64,000 nucleotides of DNA from contig NZ_AQYG01000035.1 of the NCBI RefSeq assembly GCF_000380485.1, positions 1-64,000 of the forward strand. The letters run 5' to 3'. The position numbers and the translations under genes were made by a program. The DNA is from Jongsikchunia kroppenstedtii DSM 45133. Its GTDB lineage: Bacteria > Actinomycetota > Actinomycetes > Mycobacteriales > Mycobacteriaceae. Under the pieces are notes generated by a model that saw only the letters and a program-made list of their open reading frames with translations, was not told the DNA's origin and searched no databases. Positions 1-11,683 of the stretch are shown one piece after another (positions within the stretch are counted from its first letter, which is position 1; each line of letters begins with the position of its first letter).

Positions 1-339
1 GAGCGGACCGGCGTCGATTCGGCGTTCATCCTCGAATTGCAGCGCGGCGGCCTGTTGACTCCGGGCCCGGGCGGATACTTCGACGAGGACGCCGCGGCAT
101 TGGTCGAAGCCGCTGCGGCACTGGCCGATTACGGTCTGGAGACCCGGCACCTGCGGGCCTTCAAGGTGTCGGCCGACCGCGAGGCCGGCCTGGTTGGGCA
201 GATCGCGAACCCGATCGCCAAGGGCAAGGGGACCGGCCCGCGGGAGCGAGCCGAGGAACTGATTAGGGAGATTGCGGCGCTGTCGGTCACTCTGCATACG
301 CAGTTGGTGAAGGCCGCGGTCCGCGACGTATTGGATTAG
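1..339 (+). CDS. MerR-family regulator, FtsR/Rv1828-like, C-terminal part
   Basis: The frame is open from the first base of the window, so the N-terminal DNA-binding domain lies outside. The 112 visible codons are helical and end in a predicted effector/dimerisation region (ELIREIAALSVTLHTQLVKA). They resemble the C-terminus of the Rv1828/FtsR family, MerR-type regulators linked to cell-division gene expression in actinobacteria. The identification rests mainly on context: a DUF151 gene and a second MerR gene follow in the order seen in M. tuberculosis (Rv1828-Rv1829-Rv1830). The next gene starts 28 bp downstream, so the two are probably co-transcribed. Confidence 0.75.
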   Translation, partial: ERTGVDSAFILELQRGGLLTPGPGGYFDEDAAALVEAAAALADYGLETRHLRAFKVSADREAGLVGQIANPIAKGKGTGPRERAEELIREIAALSVTLHTQLVKAAVRDVLD

Positions 340-367
340 AGGCGACTCGCGAGCGAGGGAGACTGCG

Positions 368-871
368 ATGGGCGAGATGCGTGTTGTCGGAATCCGGGTC
401 GAAGCGCCACAGAATCAGCCGGTGCTGCTGCTGCGTGAGCGCGTCGGCGACCGTTACCTGCCGATCTGGATCGGCCAGAGTGAGGCGGCGTCGATCGCCT
501 TGCAGCAGAAGGGGATCGAGCCACCCCGGCCGCTGACCCACGATCTGATCGTGAACCTGATCGCGGCGATGGACCGCCAGCTGATCGAGGTGCGGATCGT
601 CGACATGCAGGAGGGCACCTTCTACGCCGATCTGATCTTTGACGACGACCTGCGCGTGTCGGCGCGGCCGTCGGATGCCGTGGCCATCGCGCTGCGGGCC
701 GAGGTACCGATCGTGGCAGAGGATTCAGTCCTCGACGAGGCGGGGCTCGAGCTGCCGGAGGAGGGCGTCGACGGCGAATCCACCGAGGGTCGCGAAGACG
801 AGGTCGAGAAGTTCAAGGAGTTCCTCGACAACGTGTCGCCCGATGATTTCAAGGGCGGGGAAGGCGACTGA
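368..871 (+). CDS. DUF151 / bifunctional nuclease-family protein (Rv1829-like)
   Basis: 167 aa. The N-terminal about 130 residues match the DUF151 (BFN) fold: the opening MRVVGIRVEAPQNQPVLLL, then LPIWIGQSEAASIALQ, and the closing RPSDAVAIALRAEVPI with its conserved SDA-AL segment. The last 40 residues are acidic and probably disordered. Members are annotated as bifunctional nucleases from plant homologues; the bacterial role is unsettled. A purine-rich ribosome site (GAGGGAG) sits 8 nt before the ATG. It lies in the conserved Rv1828-Rv1829-Rv1830 block. Confidence 0.85.
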   Translation: MGEMRVVGIRVEAPQNQPVLLLRERVGDRYLPIWIGQSEAASIALQQKGIEPPRPLTHDLIVNLIAAMDRQLIEVRIVDMQEGTFYADLIFDDDLRVSARPSDAVAIALRAEVPIVAEDSVLDEAGLELPEEGVDGESTEGREDEVEKFKEFLDNVSPDDFKGGEGD

Positions 872-922
872 GCTGCGGGTTTGCCGGTGGTTGGTAACGG
901 AACAGCCACCGCCGCGTCACAG

Positions 923-954
923 TTGACTCTGAACCTCGACTTCAGGGTTAGGCA
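923..954 (+). promoter_or_regulatory. MerR-type promoter: long spacer with a palindrome
   Basis: TTGACT (923-928) is followed by TTAGGC/TAGGCA at 948-954, a spacer of 19-20 bp instead of 17. Bases 927-947 form an imperfect 21-bp palindrome (CTCTGAA, 7 nt, TTCAGGG) between the hexamers. An overlong spacer holding a dyad is the classic layout of promoters activated by MerR proteins, and a MerR gene follows. The leader would be about 120 nt. Inferred from sequence only. Confidence 0.5.
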
Positions 955-1012
955 CCCCGCGCGTCGCGTTGATCGCGCGAGCGCCCGGCCGTAACGTCGC
1001 ATCCAGCACCCG

Positions 1013-1039
1013 GTGAGTAAGGCGTACGGGATTACTCAC
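1013..1039. promoter_or_regulatory. Perfect 8-bp inverted repeat in the MerR leader
   Basis: GTGAGTAA (1013-1020) and TTACTCAC (1032-1039) are exact reverse complements separated by 11 nt, 45 bp before the MerR start. It may be an operator or an mRNA hairpin. It is not followed by a T-run, so an intrinsic terminator is unlikely. Confidence 0.45.
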
Positions 1040-1083
1040 AGGCGCGTAATCTTGAGAGCTGGACAGGACGCAAGGAGCGATCA

Positions 1084-1674
1084 GTGGTAGATCAGCCGAA
1101 CAATGGTGAGGGTGGCACCCAGGGGACCCTGGAGGATGTCGCCCCCGGGCTGTTCCCGAACGACACCGTTCCCGACGATCTTGTCGGTTACCGCGTGCCG
1201 AGCGCCTGCCAGATCGCCGGCATCACCTATCGCCAGCTCGATTACTGGGCCCGCACCGGGCTCGTCGTCCCGTCGATTCGCAGCGCGGCCGGATCGGGCA
1301 GCCAGCGGTTGTACTCCTTCAAAGACATCCTGGTCCTCAAGATCGTCAAGCGACTGCTGGACACCGGCATCTCGCTGCAGAACATCCGCGTCGCGGTTGA
1401 CCATCTCCGCAAGCGCGGCGTCGAGGATCTCGCTCGGATCACCCTCTTCTCCGACGGCACCACGGTGTACGAGTGCACCTCGGCCGAAGAGGTCGTCGAC
1501 CTGCTGCAGGGCGGTCAGGGCGTCTTCGGCATCGCGGTCAGCGGTGCGATGCGCGAACTCACCGGCACGATCGCCGAGTTCCCGGCCGAGCGTGCCGACG
1601 GCGGCGAGAGCGACCCGTCTCCCGAGGATGAGCTCGCGTCGCGTCGGCGCAACAAAGCCCGCAAGACCGGCTAG
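1084..1674 (+). CDS. MerR-family transcriptional regulator (Rv1830-like)
   Basis: 196 aa. Residues about 40-110 form a MerR winged helix-turn-helix: GYRVPSACQIAGITYRQLDY, then WARTGLVVPS and the RLYSFKDILVLKIVKRLLD segment. A helical region and a basic tail (RRRNKARKTG) follow. The cysteine-rich effector loop of metal-sensing MerR proteins is missing, so the signal is unknown. The GTG start has a good site (AAGGAG) 6 nt upstream. A long-spacer promoter and an inverted repeat lie in its leader, consistent with autoregulation. Rv1830 is the expected counterpart from gene order. Confidence 0.88.
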   Translation: MVDQPNNGEGGTQGTLEDVAPGLFPNDTVPDDLVGYRVPSACQIAGITYRQLDYWARTGLVVPSIRSAAGSGSQRLYSFKDILVLKIVKRLLDTGISLQNIRVAVDHLRKRGVEDLARITLFSDGTTVYECTSAEEVVDLLQGGQGVFGIAVSGAMRELTGTIAEFPAERADGGESDPSPEDELASRRRNKARKTG

Positions 1675-1685
1675 TACTGCCGTCT

Positions 1686-2216
1686 ATGCGTAGTTTCGTG
1701 CTATCGGTGATCGGTGACGATCGCCCGGGCCTGGTCTCCGCGCTCGCCGACGCGATCGCGTCGCACGGCGGCAACTGGGAACGCAGTCAGCTCGCCCGGC
1801 TCGCGGGCAAGTTCGCGGGCATCGTGGTGGTCGCCGTGTCGACCGAGGATGCTGATGCCCTGATCGGTGCCGTCACGAGTCTCGACGGACTCCTCGAGGT
1901 CGCGGTGCATGACGCCACCGGCGCGGACGATGGCGCCGGCGACGACTGGTCGGCGCTGACGATCGGGGTGCTCGGCAACGATCGTGCCGGGATTATCCAG
2001 GAGGTCTCGAAGGTCCTCGGCGCCGCCGGAATCACGATCGACACCATGACCGCCGGCACCCGCGAGGCCCCGATGGCCGGCGGCCTGTTGTTCGAGGCGC
2101 AGCTGGACGTGCGGGTACCGCCGGCGACGGACCTGCTGGCGGTGCGGTCCGAGCTCGAAGGACTGGCGTCGGAGCTCTTCGTCGACATCGACATGAGCGC
2201 CGCCGGCGACTCGTGA
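1686..2216 (+). CDS. Tandem ACT-domain protein, GcvR-like
   Basis: 176 aa with two ACT domains. The first begins FVLSVIGDDRPGLVSALADA and the second, near residue 90, LTIGVLGNDRAGIIQEVSKV; both carry the glycine-containing turn that binds amino acids in ACT domains. The overall plan is that of GcvR, the accessory regulator of the glycine cleavage system in enterobacteria. It lies just before a glycine riboswitch and gcvP, which supports a role in glycine sensing. The start is 11 bp after the MerR stop with no clear ribosome site, so translation may be coupled. Confidence 0.8.
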   Translation: MRSFVLSVIGDDRPGLVSALADAIASHGGNWERSQLARLAGKFAGIVVVAVSTEDADALIGAVTSLDGLLEVAVHDATGADDGAGDDWSALTIGVLGNDRAGIIQEVSKVLGAAGITIDTMTAGTREAPMAGGLLFEAQLDVRVPPATDLLAVRSELEGLASELFVDIDMSAAGDS

Positions 2217-2285
2217 TCGAGGTAACGGCCCGACCGTTCAGGTCCGGCAATCCTGGGTGGGTAGACTGACCGTGCGCCGCTGCAG

Positions 2286-2484
2286 CACGGGAGAGCGTCG
2301 CAAGCACTCGAGGTACTGAGCGCCTGCGGCCGCCGAAGGAGCAACACCTCTCCGCCAAACTCTCAGGCACCCGGACCGTGTCGCGTGCCGGCGTCTCTGG
2401 AAAGTGATGGGTTCGCCCATCCGCCGATGGTGAAACGTGGCGATAGATCGCCACGGAATCTCTCAGGCCCATGACAGAGGGAGG
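2286..2484 (+). promoter_or_regulatory. Tandem glycine riboswitch (gcvT element) before gcvP
   Basis: The first aptamer runs from CGGGAGAG (about 2287) through GCCGAAGGAGCAA (2331-2343) and CTCTCAGGCA (2360-2369) to CTCTGGAAA (2395-2403). A second, shorter aptamer follows directly: CCGATGGTGAAAC (2423-2435), AATCTCTCAGGCCC (2457-2470) and ACAGAGGGAG. These are the conserved core strings of gcvT-type glycine riboswitches in the actinobacterial tandem layout. A GC-rich hairpin (2492-2512) lies between the aptamers and the gcvP ribosome site and may be the expression platform. Known role: glycine binding switches on glycine cleavage genes. Confidence 0.93.
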
Positions 2485-2529
2485 GGGCCCCGCCCGGGCA
2501 TGACGTCCGGGCCACACGAAGGTCCCACC

Positions 2530-5354
<2,825 letters not shown>

Positions 5355-5358
<4 letters not shown>

Positions 5359-6515
5359 CGGGCCGCCGTCACCGCGGTGGTGACGGCGTTCTGCGCGTCC
5401 TGGTCAGGCTTCTGCAGGACGTCCGGGCTGACGAAGCTGACTGACCCGAGTCCGGTCGGCGCATTGCCGTACACCCGGAAGCCGCCGGCTTCCAGCGCCT
5501 TGAGGCGGCCGTCGCTGCTGATGAAGGTCAGGAACTCGTCGGCGCCGCCGGTCTGCGCGCCCGTCAATCCGTTGCCGGCCAGGGCAGCCGCCGGGAAGTC
5601 GGCGACCGGAGCCTTGCCGGTGGGGTAGATGAGCGAGATGTTGAGCGTCGGCTGCGCCTTCAGCGTCGCGTAGAACTGCTGCTCCGTCACCGGGACCGCA
5701 TGCAGGGGTGCCTTCGCGGGCGTCGGCGTGTTGAGCGCCGCGAGCCCCGACAGCGGTCCGCCATCGGTAGTCCGAGGTGCGCCGTCGAGCGAGTCGGCGA
5801 GCGCCCGCTTGACCGCTTCGGAGGCGGCGGCCTGGGCCGTGAGCGGATCGGCTTTGCTCACCGCCGACGCGATCGCCTGGGCGGCGAGGAAGGTCGCGTC
5901 GGACTGTGGGCCCGTCGGCATGGCCAGCCGCAGCGATCCCCAGTCATCGAGCCCGTGGGACCGCAGACTGTTGTCTTCCTGCTGCAGGGCCGGAATGTCC
6001 GACCAGCTGAACTTGCCGTCCAACTTGTCCTTCGCGTCGCCGGCGACCGCCAGCCCGACGGGGGAGGTCACCAGCGACCGCGCCTGACCGCTCACCATCG
6101 CCGGGTTGGCCGCGGTGAGCTGGCTGGTCCAGACCGACGATTCGGGAATCCAGAGCGCCGGCATCGGTCCCATGGCAGCCGGATCCCAGCCGTTCTTCAG
6201 AGCGTCCAGCACGGCCGCCGGATCCTTGGGGGCCACCTCCACCGTGATGCACTTGTCGCGGACCACGGGGTGGGTGTCGTTGTATTGCTGCGCAAGCGCT
6301 TTGAGACCGTCGACCAGGGCCGGATCGGCCGCGACGGCCACCTGTGCGGGCCCCTCAGTGCAGGTCTTGGCGGCCTGATCGGCCTGCTTGTCGGCGCGGT
6401 CGCCGAGGGCCGCCCAGAGCACACCGGCGGTGACGACCAGGACGACAACCAGCGCGGACCAGAGCAGCGCGGGACTGATGCCGCGCCGAAGGTCGCGACC
6501 GCGATGGCGGCCCAT
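5355..6515 (-). CDS. Membrane-anchored solute-binding-domain protein
   Basis: 386 aa. A basic N-terminus is followed by one membrane helix (about residues 16-38, [20 protein letters not shown]). The rest is an extracytoplasmic region reading as a type 2 periplasmic binding fold: [20 protein letters not shown], the WIPESSVW segment and a C-terminal [20 protein letters not shown]. It resembles the binding half of actinobacterial proteins that also carry a von Willebrand A domain, which is absent here. There is no lipobox; the helix is the anchor. Its ATG overlaps the stop of the upstream flavin dehydrogenase (TGATG), so the two are translationally coupled. The ligand is unknown. Confidence 0.7.
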
Positions 6516-8167
6516 CAGGCCAGATCCCGTGCGAGCGCGCGTCCGGCGGCCCGACCGGAGAAGATACAGCCGCCGAGGAAGGTGCCCTCGAGCGCGTTGT
6601 ACCCGTGCACGCCGCCGCCGCCGAAGCCGGCGACCTCGCCGGCGGCGTACAGGCCGTCGAATGCGGAGCCGTCGGACTTGATCACCTGGGAATCCAGATT
6701 GGCCTCGATACCGCCGAGCGTCTTGCGGGTCAGGATGTTCAGCCGCACGGCGATCATCGGACCGTGCGCGGGGTCGGTCAGCTTATGCGGCGCCGCGATT
6801 CGCATCAGCTTGTCGGCGCGGTAGTTGCGGGCACCGTGGATTGCGGTGATCTGCGCGTCCTTGGAGTAGGCGTTGTCGATCTCGCGGTCGCGCGCGCTCA
6901 CCTGATGTTCGATGTCGCCCAGGGTGAACAGCTGCTCGCCGGACACCCGATGCATGCCGGCGACCAGCTCGTTGAGCGAGTCGGCGACGACGAAGTCCTC
7001 GCCGTGCTGCTTGAAGGCCTCGACCGGACCCGGGGCGCCCTTGCGGACCCGCTGCAGGACGAGCTTGTAGTCCTTGCCGGTGACGTCCGGGTTCTGCTCG
7101 GACCCGGACAGCGCGAACTCCTTCTCGATGATCGACTGCGTCAGGATCAGCCAGGTGTAGTCGCGGTCCGTTGTCAGGATGTGCCGCAGCGTGGCGACGG
7201 TGTCGAAGCCGGGGAAGCACGGCGGCGGCAGCCGATTGCCGTGGGCGTCCAGCCACATCGACGACGGGCCGGGGATGATCCGGATCGCGTGGTCGGGCCA
7301 GATCGGATCCCAGTTGATGATGCCCTCGGTGTAGTGCCACATGCGGTCGCGGTTGACGATCGATGCGCCCGCCGACTCGGTAATACCCAGCATCCGGCCG
7401 TCCACGTGTGCGGGCACGCCGCAGATCATCCGCTCCGGCACGCGGCCCAGGTATTCGGGCCAGTTCTTGCGCACGAGATCGAGATTGCCGCCGATGCCGC
7501 CGCTGGTGACCAGTACTGCCTGGGAGTGAAAAGCGAACTCGCCGTATCGAGTTCGTGGCGACTTCTGGCCGCGCGGCAGGTCGGTGGCGGACAGAATGGT
7601 GCCGCGGACACCGTGCGCCACACCGTCGGTGGTGATCAGCTCGTCGACCTGATGGCGAAATGCGAACCGGACCAGGCCGCGCTTCTCGGCCTCGAGGACC
7701 GGCTCCAGGAAGACGCGCACCACCTCCGGTCCGGTGCCCCAGGTCATGTGGAAGCGCGGCACCGAGTTGCCGTGTCCGAGAGCGGTGCCGTCGCCGCGCT
7801 CGGCCCAGCCGACGAACGGCGTGAGCCGCAGACCCAGATCGTGCAGGTACGAGCGCTTCTCGCCGGCGGCGAACTCCACGTACGCGCGCGCCCACTGCCG
7901 CGGCCAGTGGTCCTCGCGCTCCCGGTCGAACTGCGCCGATCCCTGCCAGTCCTGCCAGGCCAGATCGAACGAATCCTTGATGCCCAGTCGCCGCTGCTCG
8001 GGGCTGTTCACCAGGAACAACCCGCCGAGTGACCAGAAGGCCTGCGCCCCAAGATTGTTCCGGTTCTCCTGTTCGACGACGAGAACCTTCTTACCGGCCT
8101 TGGTGAGCTCGTAGGTGGCGACCAGTCCGGCCAGTCCTGCTCCTACGACGATGACATCGGCGTCCAT
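6515..8167 (-). CDS. FAD-binding dehydrogenase (Rv0785 / 3-ketosteroid dehydrogenase-like)
   Basis: 550 aa from the ATG at 8167. The N-terminus is a Rossmann FAD site (VIVVGAGLAGLVATYELTKA) and the C-terminus carries AAGEVAGFGGGGVHGYNALE, where the flavin is closed in by the second glycine-rich motif. This is the plan of the succinate dehydrogenase/fumarate reductase flavoprotein superfamily, and more closely of Rv0785-type 3-ketosteroid dehydrogenase-like proteins. The substrate is unknown. A TAGATT hexamer at 8176-8181 ends 8 nt before this ATG, favouring it over an in-frame start at 8191. It is first in a two-gene operon with the solute-binding protein. Confidence 0.8.
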   Translation of the reverse strand: MDADVIVVGAGLAGLVATYELTKAGKKVLVVEQENRNNLGAQAFWSLGGLFLVNSPEQRRLGIKDSFDLAWQDWQGSAQFDREREDHWPRQWARAYVEFAAGEKRSYLHDLGLRLTPFVGWAERGDGTALGHGNSVPRFHMTWGTGPEVVRVFLEPVLEAEKRGLVRFAFRHQVDELITTDGVAHGVRGTILSATDLPRGQKSPRTRYGEFAFHSQAVLVTSGGIGGNLDLVRKNWPEYLGRVPERMICGVPAHVDGRMLGITESAGASIVNRDRMWHYTEGIINWDPIWPDHAIRIIPGPSSMWLDAHGNRLPPPCFPGFDTVATLRHILTTDRDYTWLILTQSIIEKEFALSGSEQNPDVTGKDYKLVLQRVRKGAPGPVEAFKQHGEDFVVADSLNELVAGMHRVSGEQLFTLGDIEHQVSARDREIDNAYSKDAQITAIHGARNYRADKLMRIAAPHKLTDPAHGPMIAVRLNILTRKTLGGIEANLDSQVIKSDGSAFDGLYAAGEVAGFGGGGVHGYNALEGTFLGGCIFSGRAAGRALARDLA

Positions 8168-8255
8168 GGGAAACCAATCTAGCGGGCGCAACAGGCCCCG
8201 TGCGCGGGGACCGAAATCTCCTGCTCACGGGGCCTGGATGCGGGGTTGGTCACCG

Positions 8256-10436
8256 TCAGGCGTTGGCGGCCTTGTACTCCTGGCGGCGGCGGTGCAGGAT
8301 CGGCTCGGTGTAGCCGCTCGGCTGGGTGGCGCCTTCCAGGATCAGTTCCTTCGCCGCCTGGAAGGCGATGTTGGAATCGAAGTCCGGAGCCATCGGGCGG
8401 TAGCCGGCATCACCGGCGTTCTGCCGGTCGACGACCGGGGCCATCCGCTGCAGCGAGGCGACGATGTCGGCCTCGCTGACGATGCCGTGCGCGAGCCAGT
8501 TGGCCAGCAGCTGGCTCGAGATACGCAGGGTGGCACGGTCTTCCATCAGCGCGACGTCGTGGATGTCGGGCACCTTGGAGCAGCCGACACCCTGGTCGAT
8601 CCAGCGCACCACGTAGCCGAGGATCGACTGACAGTTGTTGTCGAGCTCCTCCTGCTTCTCCGCGTCCGACCAATCGGTCTTCGGCGCCAGCGGGATGGTC
8701 AGGATGTCCTCGATCTTGGCCGGATCGCGCTTGGCGATCTCGTCCTGCACCTCGAACACGTCGACCTGGTGGTAGTGCAGGGCGTGCAGGGTGGCGGCGG
8801 TCGGCGACGGCACCCACGCGGTGGTGGCGCCGGCCTTGGGGTGACCGATCTTCTGCTCGAGCATGTCGTGCATCAGGTCCGGCATCGCCCACATGCCCTT
8901 ACCGATCTGCGCCTTGTGCTGCAGTCCGGCGTGGAGGCCGGTGTCGACGTTCCAGTCCTCATACGCCTTGATCCAGGTCTGCGACTTCATCTCGCCCTTG
9001 CGCACGACCGGCCCGGCCTTCATCGAGGTGTGGATCTCGTCGCCGGTGCGGTCGAGGAAGCCGGTGTTGATGAACACCACGCGCTCGGAGGCGGCATTGA
9101 TCGCGGCCTTGAGGTTGGCCGTGGTCCGGCGCTCCTCGTCCATGATGCCGACCTTGATCGTGTTCGTCGGCAGGCCGAGCACCTGCTCGACACGGCCGAA
9201 GATCTCGGCGGTGAAGGCGACCTCGTCGGGACCGTGCATCTTCGGCTTCACGATGTAGATCGAACCGGTCCGCGAGTTCTGCAGGCCCTCGCTCTGCAGG
9301 CCGTGCATGCCGATCAGCGACGTGATGAGGCTGTCCAGGATGCCCTCGGGCACCTCGGCGCCGTCGGCCGTCAGGATGGCCGGGTTGGTCATCAGGTGAC
9401 CGACGTTGCGAACGAACAGCAGCGACCGACCATGCAGCTCCAGGGTGGAGCCGTCCGGTGCGGTGTAGGTGCGGTTCGGGTTGAGGGTGCGGGTGAAGGT
9501 CTTGTCGCCCTTGGTCACCTCTTCGGCGAGATCGCCGCGGTTGAGGCCCAGCCAGTTGCGGTAGCCCAGCACCTTGTCCTCGGCGTCGACCGCGGCGACC
9601 GAGTCCTCGAAGTCCATGATCGTGGTGATGGCCGACTCGACGAGCACATCCTTGACGCCGGCCTTGTCGGTGGCGCCGATAGGGGAGTCGGGGTCGATCT
9701 GGATCTCGAGATGCAGGCCGTGATGGCGCAGCAGGATCCCGGTGGGCGCCAACGCATCTCCGGTGTATCCGGCGAAGGCGGACGGGTCGGCGAAGGTGGT
9801 GGTGTCGGTGTCGTCGCCGAGCACGACGACGACCTTGTCGCCCTTGACGATGTACCGGGTCGCGTCGGCATGCGAGCCGTGTTCCAGCGGCACGGCGGTG
9901 TCGAGGAAGTCCTTCGCGAAGGCGATCACCTTGTCGCCGCGAACCTTGTTGTAGGACTTGCCCTTTTCGGCGCCGTCGGTTTCCGGGATGGCGTCGGTGC
10001 CGTAGAGCGCGTCATACAGCGAGCCCCAGCGCGCGTTGGCGGCGTTGAGGGCGAATCGCGCGTTGAGGATCGGCACCACCAGCTGCGGGCCGGCGGTGTC
10101 GGCGATCTCCGTGTCGACGCCGCCGGTGGTGATCTGGAAGTCGTCCGGGACCGGGACCAGGTAGCCGATATCGGTGAGGAACTGCCGATACGCGGCGAAG
10201 TCGATCTTGCCGTCCGTGGCCGGATTGTCCAGGTGCCACTGATCGATCTTTGCCTGCAGGTCGTCGCGGATGCCCAGCAGCTCGCGGTTGCGCGGCGCCA
10301 GATCGTTGATCACGCCGGCGGCGCCGCTCCAGAACGCGTCCGCGTCCACCCCGGTGCCGGGGAGGGCCTCGTTGTTCACGAAGTCGTACAGCTCGCGGGC
10401 GACCTGCAGCCCGTGGATATCAACGCGGTCGGTCAT
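8256..10436 (-). CDS. glcB: Malate synthase G
   Basis: 726 aa, close to the 741 aa of M. tuberculosis GlcB. It condenses glyoxylate with acetyl-CoA to malate in the glyoxylate shunt. Diagnostic segments are [49 protein letters not shown] and the closing [20 protein letters not shown]. The start has a strong ribosome site (AGGAGAGG). Its place between the gcvP block and the CBS-protein block matches Rv1837c. It is transcribed alone or with the gene 78 bp upstream. Confidence 0.97.
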   Translation of the reverse strand: MTDRVDIHGLQVARELYDFVNNEALPGTGVDADAFWSGAAGVINDLAPRNRELLGIRDDLQAKIDQWHLDNPATDGKIDFAAYRQFLTDIGYLVPVPDDFQITTGGVDTEIADTAGPQLVVPILNARFALNAANARWGSLYDALYGTDAIPETDGAEKGKSYNKVRGDKVIAFAKDFLDTAVPLEHGSHADATRYIVKGDKVVVVLGDDTDTTTFADPSAFAGYTGDALAPTGILLRHHGLHLEIQIDPDSPIGATDKAGVKDVLVESAITTIMDFEDSVAAVDAEDKVLGYRNWLGLNRGDLAEEVTKGDKTFTRTLNPNRTYTAPDGSTLELHGRSLLFVRNVGHLMTNPAILTADGAEVPEGILDSLITSLIGMHGLQSEGLQNSRTGSIYIVKPKMHGPDEVAFTAEIFGRVEQVLGLPTNTIKVGIMDEERRTTANLKAAINAASERVVFINTGFLDRTGDEIHTSMKAGPVVRKGEMKSQTWIKAYEDWNVDTGLHAGLQHKAQIGKGMWAMPDLMHDMLEQKIGHPKAGATTAWVPSPTAATLHALHYHQVDVFEVQDEIAKRDPAKIEDILTIPLAPKTDWSDAEKQEELDNNCQSILGYVVRWIDQGVGCSKVPDIHDVALMEDRATLRISSQLLANWLAHGIVSEADIVASLQRMAPVVDRQNAGDAGYRPMAPDFDSNIAFQAAKELILEGATQPSGYTEPILHRRRQEYKAANA

Positions 10437-10514
10437 GGCGTTCCTCTCCTGAAGTTGACGGAAGTGTCCCGGACGAAATTGAACGGACGCCCAGGCGCCG
10501 CTACACGCCGAAGC

Positions 10515-11462
10515 TTACTCGCCGGTAACAATTGCTCTTACACCGCCGGGCGCTTGCTCAGCGGCTGCGATCAGCCGGGCGCAACGATCGGCCAGCGCGG
10601 TCCGGACGGCTGCCGCACGCTGGGATAACTCCGATTGCCGGCGTACGTATTCCGCACGCCCCGTGGGGGTCTCCACGGCGATCGGTGCGAAGCCGAGGTG
10701 GTGGAGATCATAGGGGCTGGCGCGCATATCGAGCTCGCGCAGCGCGAACGCCAGCTCGAGGGCATCGATCAGGACATCCGAATCGATCAGTGGCGCGAGC
10801 TTGTACGCCCACTTGTAGAGGTCCATGCCGGCGTGGACGCAGCCCGGCTGTTCGTCGTCGACCTGGTCGGCGCGGCTCAGGGGCAGCGACTTGTTCAGAT
10901 CCGCGGACCTCGAGAAATTGAGCGGCTTCGCCGCCGGGGTGAAGAAGCGGAACGCGTCGAAGTGGGTGCAGCGAAGCTCCATCGACTCCACGACGGCGTC
11001 GGTACCGGCGCCGCCCAGCCGCAGTCCGACACCGCCATGCCGGATCTGCTCGGCGTCGGCGCGGTAGACCATGGCCCATTCGTGCATGCCGAAGCAGTTG
11101 AGGCGGGCGGGCCGGCGCGCGGTTGTGGTCAACAGCCGCTCGACGAAGCGCACGGTGTCGAGGCGGTGGAGCAGATGCTCGGTCGACACGGTCGTGCCGG
11201 CCTCGACATCGACATATCCGGACTGTGCCCGGTGCCGGTCGGCGGCCGAGGTCGGGATGACAACGCCGAAGCCGGGATGCCAGCGCCGCAACTGCGCCGG
11301 CCGATAGCTGTAGTACGTCGACAGGAAGCTCCACACCGGATGATCGGATCCGTCGGCGAGCCGCCGCGGGTGCCGGGCGAGCAGCCCGTCGACTCGTTCC
11401 CGATGCGCGGCCATTGCATCGCGACATTCCTGCGCGCTGACGATGGTGGCGGAGCTGAACAT
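10515..11462 (-). CDS. Uncharacterised protein usually labelled 3-methyladenine DNA glycosylase
   Basis: 315 aa. The N-terminal block HPVWSFLSTYYSYRPAQLRR and the following WHPGFG are the hallmark of an actinobacterial family commonly annotated as 3-methyladenine DNA glycosylase. I see no helix-hairpin-helix motif or other recognisable glycosylase feature, so the name should be treated as unproven. A TATCAT hexamer at 11473-11478 on the minus strand could be its -10 box, giving a very short leader. It lies upstream of glcB in the same orientation. Confidence 0.6.
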   Translation of the reverse strand: MFSSATIVSAQECRDAMAAHRERVDGLLARHPRRLADGSDHPVWSFLSTYYSYRPAQLRRWHPGFGVVIPTSAADRHRAQSGYVDVEAGTTVSTEHLLHRLDTVRFVERLLTTTARRPARLNCFGMHEWAMVYRADAEQIRHGGVGLRLGGAGTDAVVESMELRCTHFDAFRFFTPAAKPLNFSRSADLNKSLPLSRADQVDDEQPGCVHAGMDLYKWAYKLAPLIDSDVLIDALELAFALRELDMRASPYDLHHLGFAPIAVETPTGRAEYVRRQSELSQRAAAVRTALADRCARLIAAAEQAPGGVRAIVTGE

Positions 11463-11642
11463 GACGCGGTCGATGATAGTCGCGACAGTGTTGCCCGGCC
11501 TGGGCGATATGACGCTATAGCCGCCATTGCCTCGGGATTTTGGCCTATCAAGTTGTTAATTCTGTATTCAACACCACTGTGACCGACGTAACATTTTCGA
11601 TATTCAGTTGCGATCTTAGTTTTCGACCGGCATGCACAGCCC

Positions 11643-11667
11643 CCTGCCGGGCAATCGCCCGGGCAGG
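11643..11667 (+). promoter_or_regulatory. Stem-loop abutting a ribosome binding site
   Basis: CCTGCC-GGGC (11643-11652) pairs with GCCC-G-GGCAGG (11657-11667), a 10-bp stem with one bulged G and an AATC loop, ending 4 nt before the AGAAAGG ribosome site of the exported protein at 11684. The surrounding 11463-11683 DNA is unusually AT-rich for this genome. It may control translation or mRNA stability; nothing proves it. Confidence 0.4.
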
Positions 11668-11683
11668 TGCAGAAAGGTGTCCC

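Noticed and set aside
2437-2529. In-frame N-terminal extension of gcvP
   Set aside because: It would translate through the second glycine aptamer and has no ribosome site; the family starts at 2530.
8115-10628. 837-codon plus-strand frame opposite glcB
   Set aside because: Mirror of malate synthase G; no recognisable domain and composition typical of antisense frames.
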